Shown: one piece after another, positions 28,152-37,433 of the stretch
Numbering within the stretch: the first letter of the stretch is position 1
How the letters are laid out: each line of letters starts with the position of its first letter
DNA from: Flammeovirga aprica JL-4
GTDB taxonomy: Bacteria > Bacteroidota > Bacteroidia > Cytophagales > Flammeovirgaceae
Direction: 5' to 3'
Assembly (NCBI RefSeq): GCF_012844305.1
Contig: NZ_JABANE010000010.1
Span: 59,231 to 123,230, forward strand
Length of the DNA stretch: 64,000 nucleotides
Notes under the pieces: generated by a model
What the model saw: the letters and a program-made list of their open reading frames with translations, nothing else
Database searches by the model: none
Told to the model about the DNA's origin: nothing
Translations under genes and position numbers: made by a program

Positions 28152-31100
28152 TTAAAATTTAACACTTAAACCTAACATATGTGTTTTTGACGCAGGATAT
28201 AAACCTAAATCTATACCTGATGTCCATGAATCTGGACCATATCCCACTTCTGGGTCCATTCCAGAATACCCTGTAAATGTTAGGAGGTTAAGACCTGTGT
28301 AGTAGACTTTTAAATTACTCAATATCTTCTTGTTACTAATTAATCTACCAAAATCATAACCAACAGTTACATTACTTAATCTTACATAATCAGCATCTTC
28401 AACATATAAGTCTGAAACCCATTGGTTTTGATGATAAATCGCAGTTAATCTTGGCTTAGTAGTTGAAGTTCCCGGTCCATGCCATCTTTCATATACATCT
28501 GTTGTATAATTTTGCTTCGACTGATCTGCAAACGATCTCCATGAGCGGATATTTTGATGGCCTAATTGAGACGTGAATATTAATTGAGTATAGAAACCTT
28601 TATATTCTGCATTCAATTGTAAACCTAAAGTATAATCAGGTGTTGGGTTACCAATCATTTTTCGATCTTCATCATCAATAACACCGTCATTGTTTTGATC
28701 TACAAAACGAATATCACCTGCTTGCTGATCAGCGAAGTAAGGCTTACCTTCAGGACCAACCCACGCACTTGCTTCTTCTTGCGTTTGCATCACACCAGCA
28801 GTCTCTAACCCCCAGAAGTACCCGATTGGCATTCCTACTTGTACTCTATACATTTCACCAGTACCATGTGATAGTACATTAGATTGGCCGTGGATAATTT
28901 TTTCTGAATTATCAATGGCTACTACTTCATTTTGATTATAACCTAACGAGAATGTAGCTCCATAACTAAACTCATTTACCTTATGATTCCAACGAATTGA
29001 TAGTTCATATCCTTTGTTTACAATCTCTCCACCATTAATAAATGGAGGTTCAGTTCCATAAGATTTTAAATTATCAGCTCTTACTAACCAATCCTTTGTT
29101 GCCTTGTGGTATACATCAGCAGTAACTTGTAGTTTATCATCAAAGAAATTCGCATCAAAACCAATGTTGGCTTGTTCAGATGTTTCCCAGCGTACATTTG
29201 GGTTAGGTAAACGAGCAGGGTAACCTCCTAAATGCTTTACATTTTTTGGACCCCCAAAGAAGTATTCTGCATAATCAAATGTAATTGTTGAAGAGTATTG
29301 GAATGCACCAATATCTTGGTTACCATTTTGTCCCCAACCACCTCTAATCTTAAAATATGAAATCGCTGGTATTTTTTCCATAAAATCATGAGTAGTAAGA
29401 ATATAACCAGCAGAAAATGAAGGGAAAACGCCCCATCTATTTTCAGGCAAGAAGTTTGATGAAGCATCAGCTCTAATTACACCTGTTAATAATAGTGCCT
29501 CATTGAAGTTATAAGATACTCTACCAAAATAAGACATCATACCCCACCCAAAGTCATCTCTACCACCTAGTGATGTATAAGTTTCATCAACAACAGGAAC
29601 ATTATCTAAATAAGCATATTTTGCATCTTGGAAGATTGAGTTCTCATTATGCCCATCTAATGACAGGTTCTGAGATGTTTTTTGCATTTCTTGACCTAGT
29701 AAAGCTGTGAAACTATGCTTATTTACCTGTTTAGAATAACTCGCTGTGTTTGTCAATGTCCATGTTAAACCAGTATACATATTCTGGTCAACTGCATCAC
29801 GAGCTCTTTGATCTTGGTTACCCAAATTATAAGCAGGAACCCAATTCCTTCCTGCTCCATTCCAGCTATTTACACCAAATTTTGATTGAATATTCAAATC
29901 TTTAATTGGCGAAATATTTAAATAAGCAGACCCTACAATATTATTATTATAATTATTATTATTCCCTCTATTATAAACCATTGTTGCAATTGGGTTTTCT
30001 TCACCTGTACTTAAATCAATGGCATAATGATAAGGATAAGCTGGATCATTTACATCAGTTGCATACATTGGTAATAATGGACTTGTTACCAACATGGCAT
30101 GCAAATCATTATAATAGATATTACCTTGTGCTAAATTCGGTTTTCTACTATTTGTAAAGTTTAATGTTTGACCAATTTTCACTATTGCTCTACCATCTAT
30201 ATTTTTTGCTAGAACATGTTCCGTATTTAATCGAGCATTTACTCTTTTAAATGAATTATTGATTTGTTTACCAATAATTCCATCTTGCTGATAATAACTT
30301 ACTCCTAATGAATAAACCGAGCCTTCATTACCTCCTGACATGTTTATAGAATAGTTCTGAGTAGGTGCATTATGATTATAAGTTTCATCTAACCAATTAG
30401 TTCCTGCATTAACACCTGTATAATAATCACCAAAATTTGGCACTAATCCAGTCCAGTTTATAGGAGGTCTACCACTGTTTGAGTTCGCCTCATTCATTAT
30501 TTCGATATACTGCTGTGCATTTAATAACTCAGGCTTATTCGCAATTTGCTGCACACCATAAAACATATCAAATGTGATAGATGGTTTAGGTCCTTTTGTT
30601 CCTTTTTTTGTAGTCACTAATACAACACCATTCGCCGCACGTGAACCATAGATAGCAGAAGAAGCGGCATCTTTCAGTACGTCAATTGTTTCTATGTCTG
30701 ATGGAGAAAGGTAATCAATATCTCCTACCTGAACACCATCAACAATATAAAGTGGACTAGAATTACCAATAGTACCCGAACCACGAATAACGACTTTTGT
30801 ACCCGCACCAGGTGAACCGTTCGATTTTGTGATATTCACACCAGGTGTAATCCCTTGAAGGGCATCCATAGCCGTTGCTGTATTCAACTTCTGAAGGTCT
30901 TCACCTTTTACATTCAACGTAGCACCTGTGTTCAATTTCTTTTTCTCCACACCATATCCCACAACTACTACTTCTTCTAGTTGCTCTAAATCAGCTTCTA
31001 AGCTTACATTCACAACATCTGTAGCACCTACAGCTTTCACTAAATCTTTGTAGCCTACATACGTGAAAATCAATTCTGTTATTGGAACACTTGATGACAG

Positions 31101-31304
31101 CTTATAATTACCGTCAAAATCTGTTACTGTACCTATTGTAGTTCCTTTGACTACTACGTTTACTCCTGGAATTGGGGATTGATCCCCACCATCAAGCACT
31201 TGCCCTGTTATTACCCTGTCTTGTGCGTATAGCTGAAGAGAGCACAGCAAGGATATTAGAAACATTAATACTTTAATGTTTCCTTTTGAGTTGTAATACT
31301 GCAT
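28152..31304 (-). CDS. SusC/RagA-family TonB-linked outer-membrane protein
   Basis: About 1,050 residues from the ATG at 31304 (MQYYNSKGN). The open frame begins at 31349 but this Met directly precedes the signal peptide (LISLLCSLQLYAQ). Next is a carboxypeptidase-regulatory-like domain (VITGQVLDGGDQSPIPGVNV, ~25-105), then the VVVGYG segment, the plug (SSPLYIVDGVQVGDIDYLSP, KDAASSAIYGSRAANGVV) and a 22-strand barrel ending LGLSVKF. It imports a substrate across the outer membrane with SusD, powered by TonB. No regulator lies nearby, unlike many polysaccharide-utilisation loci. Confidence 0.96.
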   Translation of the reverse strand: MQYYNSKGNIKVLMFLISLLCSLQLYAQDRVITGQVLDGGDQSPIPGVNVVVKGTTIGTVTDFDGNYKLSSSVPITELIFTYVGYKDLVKAVGATDVVNVSLEADLEQLEEVVVVGYGVEKKKLNTGATLNVKGEDLQKLNTATAMDALQGITPGVNITKSNGSPGAGTKVVIRGSGTIGNSSPLYIVDGVQVGDIDYLSPSDIETIDVLKDAASSAIYGSRAANGVVLVTTKKGTKGPKPSITFDMFYGVQQIANKPELLNAQQYIEIMNEANSNSGRPPINWTGLVPNFGDYYTGVNAGTNWLDETYNHNAPTQNYSINMSGGNEGSVYSLGVSYYQQDGIIGKQINNSFKRVNARLNTEHVLAKNIDGRAIVKIGQTLNFTNSRKPNLAQGNIYYNDLHAMLVTSPLLPMYATDVNDPAYPYHYAIDLSTGEENPIATMVYNRGNNNNYNNNIVGSAYLNISPIKDLNIQSKFGVNSWNGAGRNWVPAYNLGNQDQRARDAVDQNMYTGLTWTLTNTASYSKQVNKHSFTALLGQEMQKTSQNLSLDGHNENSIFQDAKYAYLDNVPVVDETYTSLGGRDDFGWGMMSYFGRVSYNFNEALLLTGVIRADASSNFLPENRWGVFPSFSAGYILTTHDFMEKIPAISYFKIRGGWGQNGNQDIGAFQYSSTITFDYAEYFFGGPKNVKHLGGYPARLPNPNVRWETSEQANIGFDANFFDDKLQVTADVYHKATKDWLVRADNLKSYGTEPPFINGGEIVNKGYELSIRWNHKVNEFSYGATFSLGYNQNEVVAIDNSEKIIHGQSNVLSHGTGEMYRVQVGMPIGYFWGLETAGVMQTQEEASAWVGPEGKPYFADQQAGDIRFVDQNNDGVIDDEDRKMIGNPTPDYTLGLQLNAEYKGFYTQLIFTSQLGHQNIRSWRSFADQSKQNYTTDVYERWHGPGTSTTKPRLTAIYHQNQWVSDLYVEDADYVRLSNVTVGYDFGRLISNKKILSNLKVYYTGLNLLTFTGYSGMDPEVGYGPDSWTSGIDLGLYPASKTHMLGLSVKF

Positions 31305-31349
31305 GTTTGTTTTCTTTGATAAGCGATAGTTTCTCATTTCAAAGGACAT

Positions 31350-31960
31350 GATATAAATAGAAGAGAGAGCTTGTAATTTCTATTTTGTATACACTGCCCT
31401 ACCTTTCATTGGAAATGAAGAAAGGTTTTGTAATTAGTCAACTAAATACATAGGAATACTATACTATATTCAATCTTATTTTTTGTACCTAATAGTTATA
31501 GAAAAAAAGAAAGATGTGTAGTTAAAGTAACAGACTTTGATGTCCTAGTACTTTTAAAAAATAATAGATTGTGTAGTAATAGTTGCTATTTCTTTAGTTG
31601 CTTTTAAAATGGTCAATTCAGTTATTTCATACTTATTGAATTTTTAAATAATGTAATAGATAGCTTATAACAGCTGTTAAAATTTCATATAGCAATGTTA
31701 ATGATTTTTTGGATGCGTAATCAAATAAAACGGATTTCAATTTTACGATATTTATACTACATTTTTACTACCAAGAACTATTAACTAATTGAAATACTGA
31801 CACTTAACAACTTCAACACGATTACTACATTAAATATTTATTTTACTGTAGTAGGTAGTTCCTTTTCAAATACATGTATTTTAGACACTTAAGCAAATTT
31901 GAAACTTTTCACGTCGAAATGAAAAAAGATTGAAAATATCATTTAAATAAACTAATCACA
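31350..31960. other. Long leader/promoter region of the SusC/D operon
   Basis: About 610 AT-rich bases between susC and the ndk terminator. I find no gene or RNA family I recognise. The part next to susC must hold the operon's promoter. The length leaves room for unseen regulatory sites. Confidence 0.4.
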
Positions 31961-31963
31961 CAC

Positions 31964-32003
31964 ATAAAAAAAGGTAATGGCTAACGAATTTAACCACTAC
32001 CTT
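31964..32003 (-). terminator. Intrinsic terminator of ndk
   Basis: Arms 31973-31984 and 31990-32001 pair over 12 bp (two G-U pairs on the minus strand), followed on the minus strand by a T7 run. It lies ~40 bases past the ndk stop. Confidence 0.8.
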
Positions 32004-32042
32004 CATAGTTGACTTTAAAATTGTCAAAAATTTCTTTCAGGA

Positions 32043-32522
32043 TTATTTACCCCAACCAAAGAAACAATGACCGTCTTTATTGTATCTTTCGCTGAATGAG
32101 AAGAAGAATGAAGCCTCTTCAGCCGCATTATCATCAGAGTCAGAGCCGTGTACTACGTTTCTGTCTGTTGATTTTGCAAATCTTTTACGGATTGTCCCTT
32201 CTTCTGCTTTAGTTGGGTCAGTAGCACCGATCAGTTTACGGTAATCTACCACTGCATTTTCTTTTTCAAGAACAGCTGCTATCACAGGTCCTGACGTCAT
32301 GTATTTTACAACATCTTGGTAAAAAGGTTGGTCAGATAAATGGCGGTAAAACATTTCTGCTTGTTTTGTTCTTAGTCTAACCATTTTCATGGCCTGAATT
32401 CTGAAGCCTGCTTCATGGATCATTGTAAGGATCTCTCCAACGTAGTCTTGGTTTTCTTCACCGGGCTTAATCATTGTGAAAGTAAAGGTTCCCTTTTGTG
32501 GAGCATAGTTGTCTTGAAACAT
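32043..32522 (-). CDS. ndk: Nucleoside diphosphate kinase
   Basis: 159 residues, slightly longer than the usual ~140-150. It shows TFTMIKPG at the N-terminus, the ATP and base-binding residues of SGPVIAAVLEKENAV and RKLIGATDP, IRKRFA, and the catalytic His in NVVHGSDS (His125). It moves the gamma phosphate from ATP to other nucleoside diphosphates in the cytoplasm. The gene is monocistronic with its own terminator. Confidence 0.96.
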   Translation of the reverse strand: MFQDNYAPQKGTFTFTMIKPGEENQDYVGEILTMIHEAGFRIQAMKMVRLRTKQAEMFYRHLSDQPFYQDVVKYMTSGPVIAAVLEKENAVVDYRKLIGATDPTKAEEGTIRKRFAKSTDRNVVHGSDSDDNAAEEASFFFSFSERYNKDGHCFFGWGK

Positions 32523-32641
32523 ATGTTTTTTGTTTAGTGTTTAATTTATTTTGGCCATTAATTAAATTTCCGTCCTATCGTTATAGGCTTCATTTAATTT
32601 CTCTAAACAAACTTATAGTAAACTTCTTTTTAACACAAGAA

Positions 32642-32686
32642 AAAAAAGCTGGAAACAAGGCGTTTTTTTCCTTATTTCCAGCTTTA
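32642..32686 (-). terminator. Intrinsic terminator of the ABC exporter gene
   Basis: Arms AAAGCTGGAAA (32645-32655) and TTTCCAGCTTT (32675-32685). On the minus strand the hairpin is followed by a T-run. Confidence 0.8.
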
Positions 32687-32708
32687 TCTATTTTGAAATG
32701 CGAAGGTT

Positions 32709-34493
32709 TTAATACTCCTGCATCTGTATCAGTTTTGCGTATGCTCCATCTGTCTCGCTGATCAGGTCATTGTGATTTCCAATCTCAGCTATTTTTCCTT
32801 CTTCTAGTACTGCTATTTTATGAGCATTACGGATTGTAGAAAGACGGTGAGCAATAATTAAACTTGTTCTTCCTTCCATCAGCTTTTCTAAAGCATCTTG
32901 TACTAATTTCTCTGACTCAATATCTAAAGCTGATGTAGCTTCATCTAGAATAAGAATAGCAGGATCTTTCAGTATTGCTCTTGCAATTGCAATTCTTTGA
33001 CGCTGACCGCCTGAAAGCTTCACACCTCTTTCTCCTACTAATGTCTCCATTCCCTCAGGGAAAGATCTGATAAAATCAAGTGCATTCGCTTTTCGTGCCG
33101 CCTCTATAATTTCTGCTTCAGAAGCTTCAGGATTACCGTAAGCAATATTCTCTTGAATTGAACCTCCAAATAACAATACTTCTTGTGGTACAACACCCAC
33201 ATGCTTTCTGAAACCAATTAGGTTATAATCCTGAGATGATTTTCCATCGATCAACAACTCACCGCTATCAATATCATAGAAACGTTGCAGTAAATGAGCA
33301 ATCGTTGATTTACCGCCTCCTGACTTACCAACTAAAGCTACTTTCTCTCCTTTCTCAATTTCAAGATTTACGCCTTTTAATACTTCCACCTCTTTACGAG
33401 TTGGGTAAGAGAACTTCACATTATTGAAACTGATCTTCCCTTCTAACTTTGGAATTGTCTCTTTGTCTATTTCGTGCTCAGAATTCGCTGCTAGAATTTC
33501 TTCTACTCTATCTGTAGCACCCACTGCTTTTTGGAGCGTACCGTAAATGTCTCCAAGTCCGGCCAACGATCCTCCAATAAACATTGTATAAAGGACAAAA
33601 GTAGTTAAACTACCAATTGAAATTTCATCTACTGAAACCATATAAGTTCCATACCAAAGCACACCTAATATACCGCCCATCAATACAAAAATGATGAAAG
33701 AGATAAATGTACCTTTATATGTAGCTGATTTCAATGCAATATCCACCACCTTTGAGAGGTTGCTAGAATATCTTTTGATTTCAAAGTCTTCGTTGGCAAA
33801 CGTTTTTACTGTACCAATAGATTGGATTGTTTCTTCTACTACAATATTAGCGTTTGCTAACTCGTCTTGTGTGCTTTTTGAGAGCTTACGGATGAACTTT
33901 CCAAAAATTATTGCGAAAATAATTAATATAGGAAAGCTAAGGATCATGATGGATGACAACTTAGGATTTTCATAGAATAAGATTGAAACACCAAATACAA
34001 GTGTAGCAATTTGTCTGAATAACTCCGCTAAAGTTGTTGAAAATGTGTCCTGTAAAACCGAAACATCCGAAGTGATTCTACTGAATAGCTCACCCGAACG
34101 GTTTTTATCATAAAATGACATCGGAAGCGACATAAACTTTTGATAAAGTGCCTTTCTGATGTCAGCAATAGCGTTTTCGTTTACTTTTGCAAAAAAGTAT
34201 ACTCTAAGGAATGAGAATATACTTTGAAACAATAAAACAGCCATTAAAGCTAAACCTACAGACTTCAAGTCGGGCAACCATGGAATTGTTACCTTCCCTT
34301 GTGCTGTATCCATCAACACACCAATCAATTTAGGCAGTGCTAATAATATTGTGCTTGAAAAGAAAAGACTGATTAAACCTAATGTAAAAACACCTTTGTA
34401 AGGCATCATAAAACGAAAGATACCTCTCAGTTTTTTTATACTTCCCTTGTCTAAACGCTGTTTTTTCTTCTCTCCAGAATCTTTACGCGCCAT
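32709..34493 (-). CDS. MsbA-like ABC exporter (fused permease and ATPase)
   Basis: About 594 residues from the ATG at 34493 (MARKDSGEKK). The frame reaches a TTG at 34511, which is less likely. Six membrane segments span about residues 30-310, then a nucleotide-binding domain with Walker A GKSGGGKST, signature LSGGQRQRIAIARAIL, Walker B ILILDEATSALD and the switch His in IIAHRLST. This half-transporter works as a homodimer in the inner membrane. Relatives move lipids, lipid A or drugs. The substrate cannot be told here. Confidence 0.93.
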   Translation of the reverse strand: MARKDSGEKKKQRLDKGSIKKLRGIFRFMMPYKGVFTLGLISLFFSSTILLALPKLIGVLMDTAQGKVTIPWLPDLKSVGLALMAVLLFQSIFSFLRVYFFAKVNENAIADIRKALYQKFMSLPMSFYDKNRSGELFSRITSDVSVLQDTFSTTLAELFRQIATLVFGVSILFYENPKLSSIMILSFPILIIFAIIFGKFIRKLSKSTQDELANANIVVEETIQSIGTVKTFANEDFEIKRYSSNLSKVVDIALKSATYKGTFISFIIFVLMGGILGVLWYGTYMVSVDEISIGSLTTFVLYTMFIGGSLAGLGDIYGTLQKAVGATDRVEEILAANSEHEIDKETIPKLEGKISFNNVKFSYPTRKEVEVLKGVNLEIEKGEKVALVGKSGGGKSTIAHLLQRFYDIDSGELLIDGKSSQDYNLIGFRKHVGVVPQEVLLFGGSIQENIAYGNPEASEAEIIEAARKANALDFIRSFPEGMETLVGERGVKLSGGQRQRIAIARAILKDPAILILDEATSALDIESEKLVQDALEKLMEGRTSLIIAHRLSTIRNAHKIAVLEEGKIAEIGNHNDLISETDGAYAKLIQMQEY

Positions 34494-34536
34494 GTTTCTA
34501 AATATTCCCAAAACATTTTTTACTTAATACCGTCTG

Positions 34537-34544
34537 CAAAAGTA
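34537..34544 (-). promoter_or_regulatory. Putative promoter of the ABC exporter gene
   Basis: On the minus strand TACTTTTG matches TAnnTTTG, with a TTTTG 22 bases further upstream in place of the -33 element. It lies 43 bases before the chosen ATG. Confidence 0.45.
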
Positions 34545-34587
34545 ACTTAAATCACCATATAAAATACAAAATGATCACTTATTAATA

Positions 34588-34625
34588 CTAAAAAAGCTCC
34601 ATTTTTTAAATATGAAGCTTTTTCG
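34588..34625 (-). terminator. Terminator of the prkA-yeaH-spoVR operon
   Basis: Arms AAAAAGCT (34591-34598) and AGCTTTTT (34616-34623) with an inner CAT/ATG pairing, followed by a T-run on the minus strand. It lies ~50 bases past the spoVR stop. Confidence 0.65.
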
Positions 34626-34674
34626 GTGATTTAAACCATTGATTCCTTTTACAGAGAAGAGAATATGTTCTTTT

Positions 34675-36060
34675 TTATTCTGAATCCATTTCCACAGTAA
34701 ATTCTCCTTTCTGATAAACGCATATTACTTTATTACCCTCTACGTTGGTTTCCAATTTCACAGGAAAATCAGACCAAAGTGTGGCTATATGTTGCATTGT
34801 TTTATGTACATAACCCAACTCTAACTCTCTTCCATCAAATTCATGTACCAATTGCAAGGTATTATTAATAGGAGCGATTCCTTTCACTTTAATAATAGGA
34901 ATACTTCCTGTACCTGTCTGAGCAATCAAGGTGTCGCGAACTTCTTTCCACCCTTTCATATCATCTGAAATGTTGCTCACTGATATTTTCCCATTATTTC
35001 TCTCGTATTCAAAAAGACCTAATTCTTCCATCAACTCTCTTGTCAGGAATCGTCTTAGGAAAGATACATCTCGATCTACTTCTCTTACGTCAAAAATCTG
35101 AGGATTGATTTCATACTCAAACATGTCTTTTTTCCCTGCCAAATGGGCCATGATATTAAATCCGATATGATAAGGATTCAAACCGCCTACATGTGGACGG
35201 ATGACCTGATTATGAGAACGGATAAAATCCACGTGCATTGCTGGCGGGAGTTTGAGTTTATGTAAGATGGTGTAATGCCAAAAACTCGCCCAGCCTTCGT
35301 TCATAATTTTGGTTTCCATCTGAGGAAGGAAATAAAGGGTCTCCTCTCTAACAATACTGAGAATATCTTTTTCCCAATCTTCCAGGAAGCGGCTGTTTTC
35401 AATTAAGAATAAAATTAAGTCTTCCGATAAAGACGGAATGAACTCTTCCTCTTTCTCCTCTTTTTTGAGTTCGTCCCAATAAGACTTATCCTTATTCAAC
35501 GCTCCATAATAATGGCTTTTCTGTTCATGTTCTGATAAACGAACAATTCTTTGATTTCTATCCACATGAAAACTTATGGCATGCGCTGCATCTAAAATTC
35601 TTTCCACACCTTTATAACCAATACTTGGCGTTTCTATATAAGAGCGAATTCTATCAGCGTGCAATTTGAAATTCTCTAAAACAAACTCAGGTTTTGTGTG
35701 AGAGAAATTGATATTGTTCTTAAAAAAGTCATTGTGACCGTATACATGGGCCATCACCAAAATCTGCATAGACAGAGGGTTGTCTATCATCAGGTAAGCC
35801 AGACAAGGATCTGAATTGATAACCATTTCATAGGCCAATCCTTGGGCACCCATTTTATAAAGCGTGTTTTGTTTTTCGAATGATTTACCAAAACTCCAGT
35901 GCGGATATCTTGATGGCATACCCACATACGATTGATAACCAATCATATCGTGATAATCACACACTTCAAATTCCTGTGGATAGTAATCTAGTCCACATTC
36001 CTGTGCAATCTCTTCTATTTTATCATTCCAACGGGCTAAATCATCTAGGGACCAATCCAT
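34675..36060 (-). CDS. SpoVR family protein
   Basis: 461 residues, the usual size for the SpoVR/YcgB family. Recognisable blocks are the N-terminal WNDKIEEIAQECGLDYYPQEFEVCD, GAQGLAYEMVINSDPCLAYLM, MAHVYGHNDFFKNN, and MNEGWASFWHYTILHKL. In spore formers SpoVR affects the spore cortex. In other bacteria it is co-expressed with PrkA/YeaG and YeaH under starvation, which is the context here: third gene of the triad, 46 bases after the DUF444 gene. The molecular activity is not established. Confidence 0.93.
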   Translation of the reverse strand: MDWSLDDLARWNDKIEEIAQECGLDYYPQEFEVCDYHDMIGYQSYVGMPSRYPHWSFGKSFEKQNTLYKMGAQGLAYEMVINSDPCLAYLMIDNPLSMQILVMAHVYGHNDFFKNNINFSHTKPEFVLENFKLHADRIRSYIETPSIGYKGVERILDAAHAISFHVDRNQRIVRLSEHEQKSHYYGALNKDKSYWDELKKEEKEEEFIPSLSEDLILFLIENSRFLEDWEKDILSIVREETLYFLPQMETKIMNEGWASFWHYTILHKLKLPPAMHVDFIRSHNQVIRPHVGGLNPYHIGFNIMAHLAGKKDMFEYEINPQIFDVREVDRDVSFLRRFLTRELMEELGLFEYERNNGKISVSNISDDMKGWKEVRDTLIAQTGTGSIPIIKVKGIAPINNTLQLVHEFDGRELELGYVHKTMQHIATLWSDFPVKLETNVEGNKVICVYQKGEFTVEMDSE

Positions 36061-36106
36061 ATTATTTTAGTTTTTAAGAATTAATGATTGATCAGTGGTC
36101 AGTTCA

Positions 36107-37285
36107 TTAATCCATCATTGTATTACTTCTGTCTTTGTTCAGGAATTTTTTCAAGGCAGGCCAAACAGACTCCTTTGATCTCATTCTCAAGCAAACAAAG
36201 TTTTCTTCTTCAATTTTTTTGAACTCATCCAGCATACTTGACCAAGAGTAACCCATGTCAGGTTTTATCTCTCCGTATCCAAATAAGTTGCAGACCTGCG
36301 TCAGTTTCTCAGCAGTCTCAATAGCTACTTTATTATCAGAGGCAAAATTGTCACCGTCAGAACAGTGAAAGGCGTAGATATTCCAAAGTGCAGGATTATA
36401 TCTGTCCTCTATAATATCCAATGCTTTTATATAAGCAGAAGATATCTTGGTACCGCCTGATTCTCCTTTATGGAAAAATTCATCTTCTGTTACCTCTTTA
36501 GCCTCTGTGTGATGAGCTATAAAGACGATTTCTGTGTTTTCATAACGGGTCTGTAAAAAAGTATACAGCATAAAATAGAAGCTTCTTGCCAAGTACTTTT
36601 TAGTTTGATCCATTGAACCTGATGTATCCATAAGACATAGAATTACAGCATTAGAATGTTCTTCTACATCAATTTGCAATCTTCTGTACACCAAATCATC
36701 ATTATGGAATGGGAAAGTTTCATCAGATTTTTTCAAGGCGGCACTGTCCAGCCCTTTCGCTTTCATCCTTTTAATACGATTCATCATCGTCTTCCTTTTA
36801 GACAAGCGTGCTCTGATCCCTTTCTTCTGATAACCTACCAGCTTTCGGAGTACCTCCGTTTCAGATTGGAAATACTTTTTCTGATCCATATCAGGCAATT
36901 CCAAATCCTCAAACATCAGTTCCACAGCTTCTTCCAAAGAAATTTCTGTTTCGTAAATATCTTCTCCGGCATCTTCACCTGCTTCTCCTTTCCCCTTGCC
37001 TTTTTGAGGAGCTGACTGATCTTGAATGACCTGTCCTTTCTGTTCTTTTCCAGTACCTTGTGCAACGCCTTTTCCTTTATTAGAACCATACACAAAACGA
37101 TATTCTTTCAGTCCCCTGATCGGTACTTTTATCTTTTTGTCTTTTGATTGCCCAATAATGGATTCATTTGCTATTACATCAGAGATTCCTTTTTTGATTT
37201 TGTCTTTGACTAACTCTTTATGGCGTTGACGGTCAGTCACAGACCTGTCTCTCTTCTGCTTACTAAATTCTTTAAAAATAGCCAT
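36107..37285 (-). CDS. YeaH/YhbH (DUF444) family protein
   Basis: 392 residues. After a basic N-terminus (KQKRDRSVTDRQRHKELVKDKI) and a Gly/Lys-rich linker comes a von Willebrand factor A-like domain with the metal site VILCLMDTSGSMDQTKKYLAR and later TEIVFIAHHTEAKEV and ESGGTKISSAY. This is the DUF444 family found with PrkA and SpoVR. It is a cytoplasmic partner of unknown activity. It is the second gene of the triad. A hairpin lies between it and prkA. Confidence 0.92.
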   Translation of the reverse strand: MAIFKEFSKQKRDRSVTDRQRHKELVKDKIKKGISDVIANESIIGQSKDKKIKVPIRGLKEYRFVYGSNKGKGVAQGTGKEQKGQVIQDQSAPQKGKGKGEAGEDAGEDIYETEISLEEAVELMFEDLELPDMDQKKYFQSETEVLRKLVGYQKKGIRARLSKRKTMMNRIKRMKAKGLDSAALKKSDETFPFHNDDLVYRRLQIDVEEHSNAVILCLMDTSGSMDQTKKYLARSFYFMLYTFLQTRYENTEIVFIAHHTEAKEVTEDEFFHKGESGGTKISSAYIKALDIIEDRYNPALWNIYAFHCSDGDNFASDNKVAIETAEKLTQVCNLFGYGEIKPDMGYSWSSMLDEFKKIEEENFVCLRMRSKESVWPALKKFLNKDRSNTMMD

Positions 37286-37394
37286 AATACACTAAGTTTA
37301 ATTCTAAATTTCAAAAAATGATGAGCAGAGAAGCTTGAAAATAAGACCATCGTTACAGACTATTTTCACGCTTCTATTTCTTCATCCTAATACT

Positions 37395-37422
37395 AAAGAG
37401 CATGCTTCTCAACATGCTCTTT
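37395..37422 (-). other. Intercistronic hairpin between prkA and the DUF444 gene
   Basis: Perfect arms AAAGAGCATG (37395-37404) and CATGCTCTTT (37413-37422). The T-run after it on the minus strand is short, so it may be a weak terminator or an mRNA-processing or stability element that lowers downstream expression. Confidence 0.6.
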
Positions 37423-37433
37423 TCTTAGAATCC

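Noticed and set aside
32498..32761. 87-residue plus-strand frame between ndk and the exporter
   Set aside because: It covers the exporter's terminator and the antisense of two real genes' ends.
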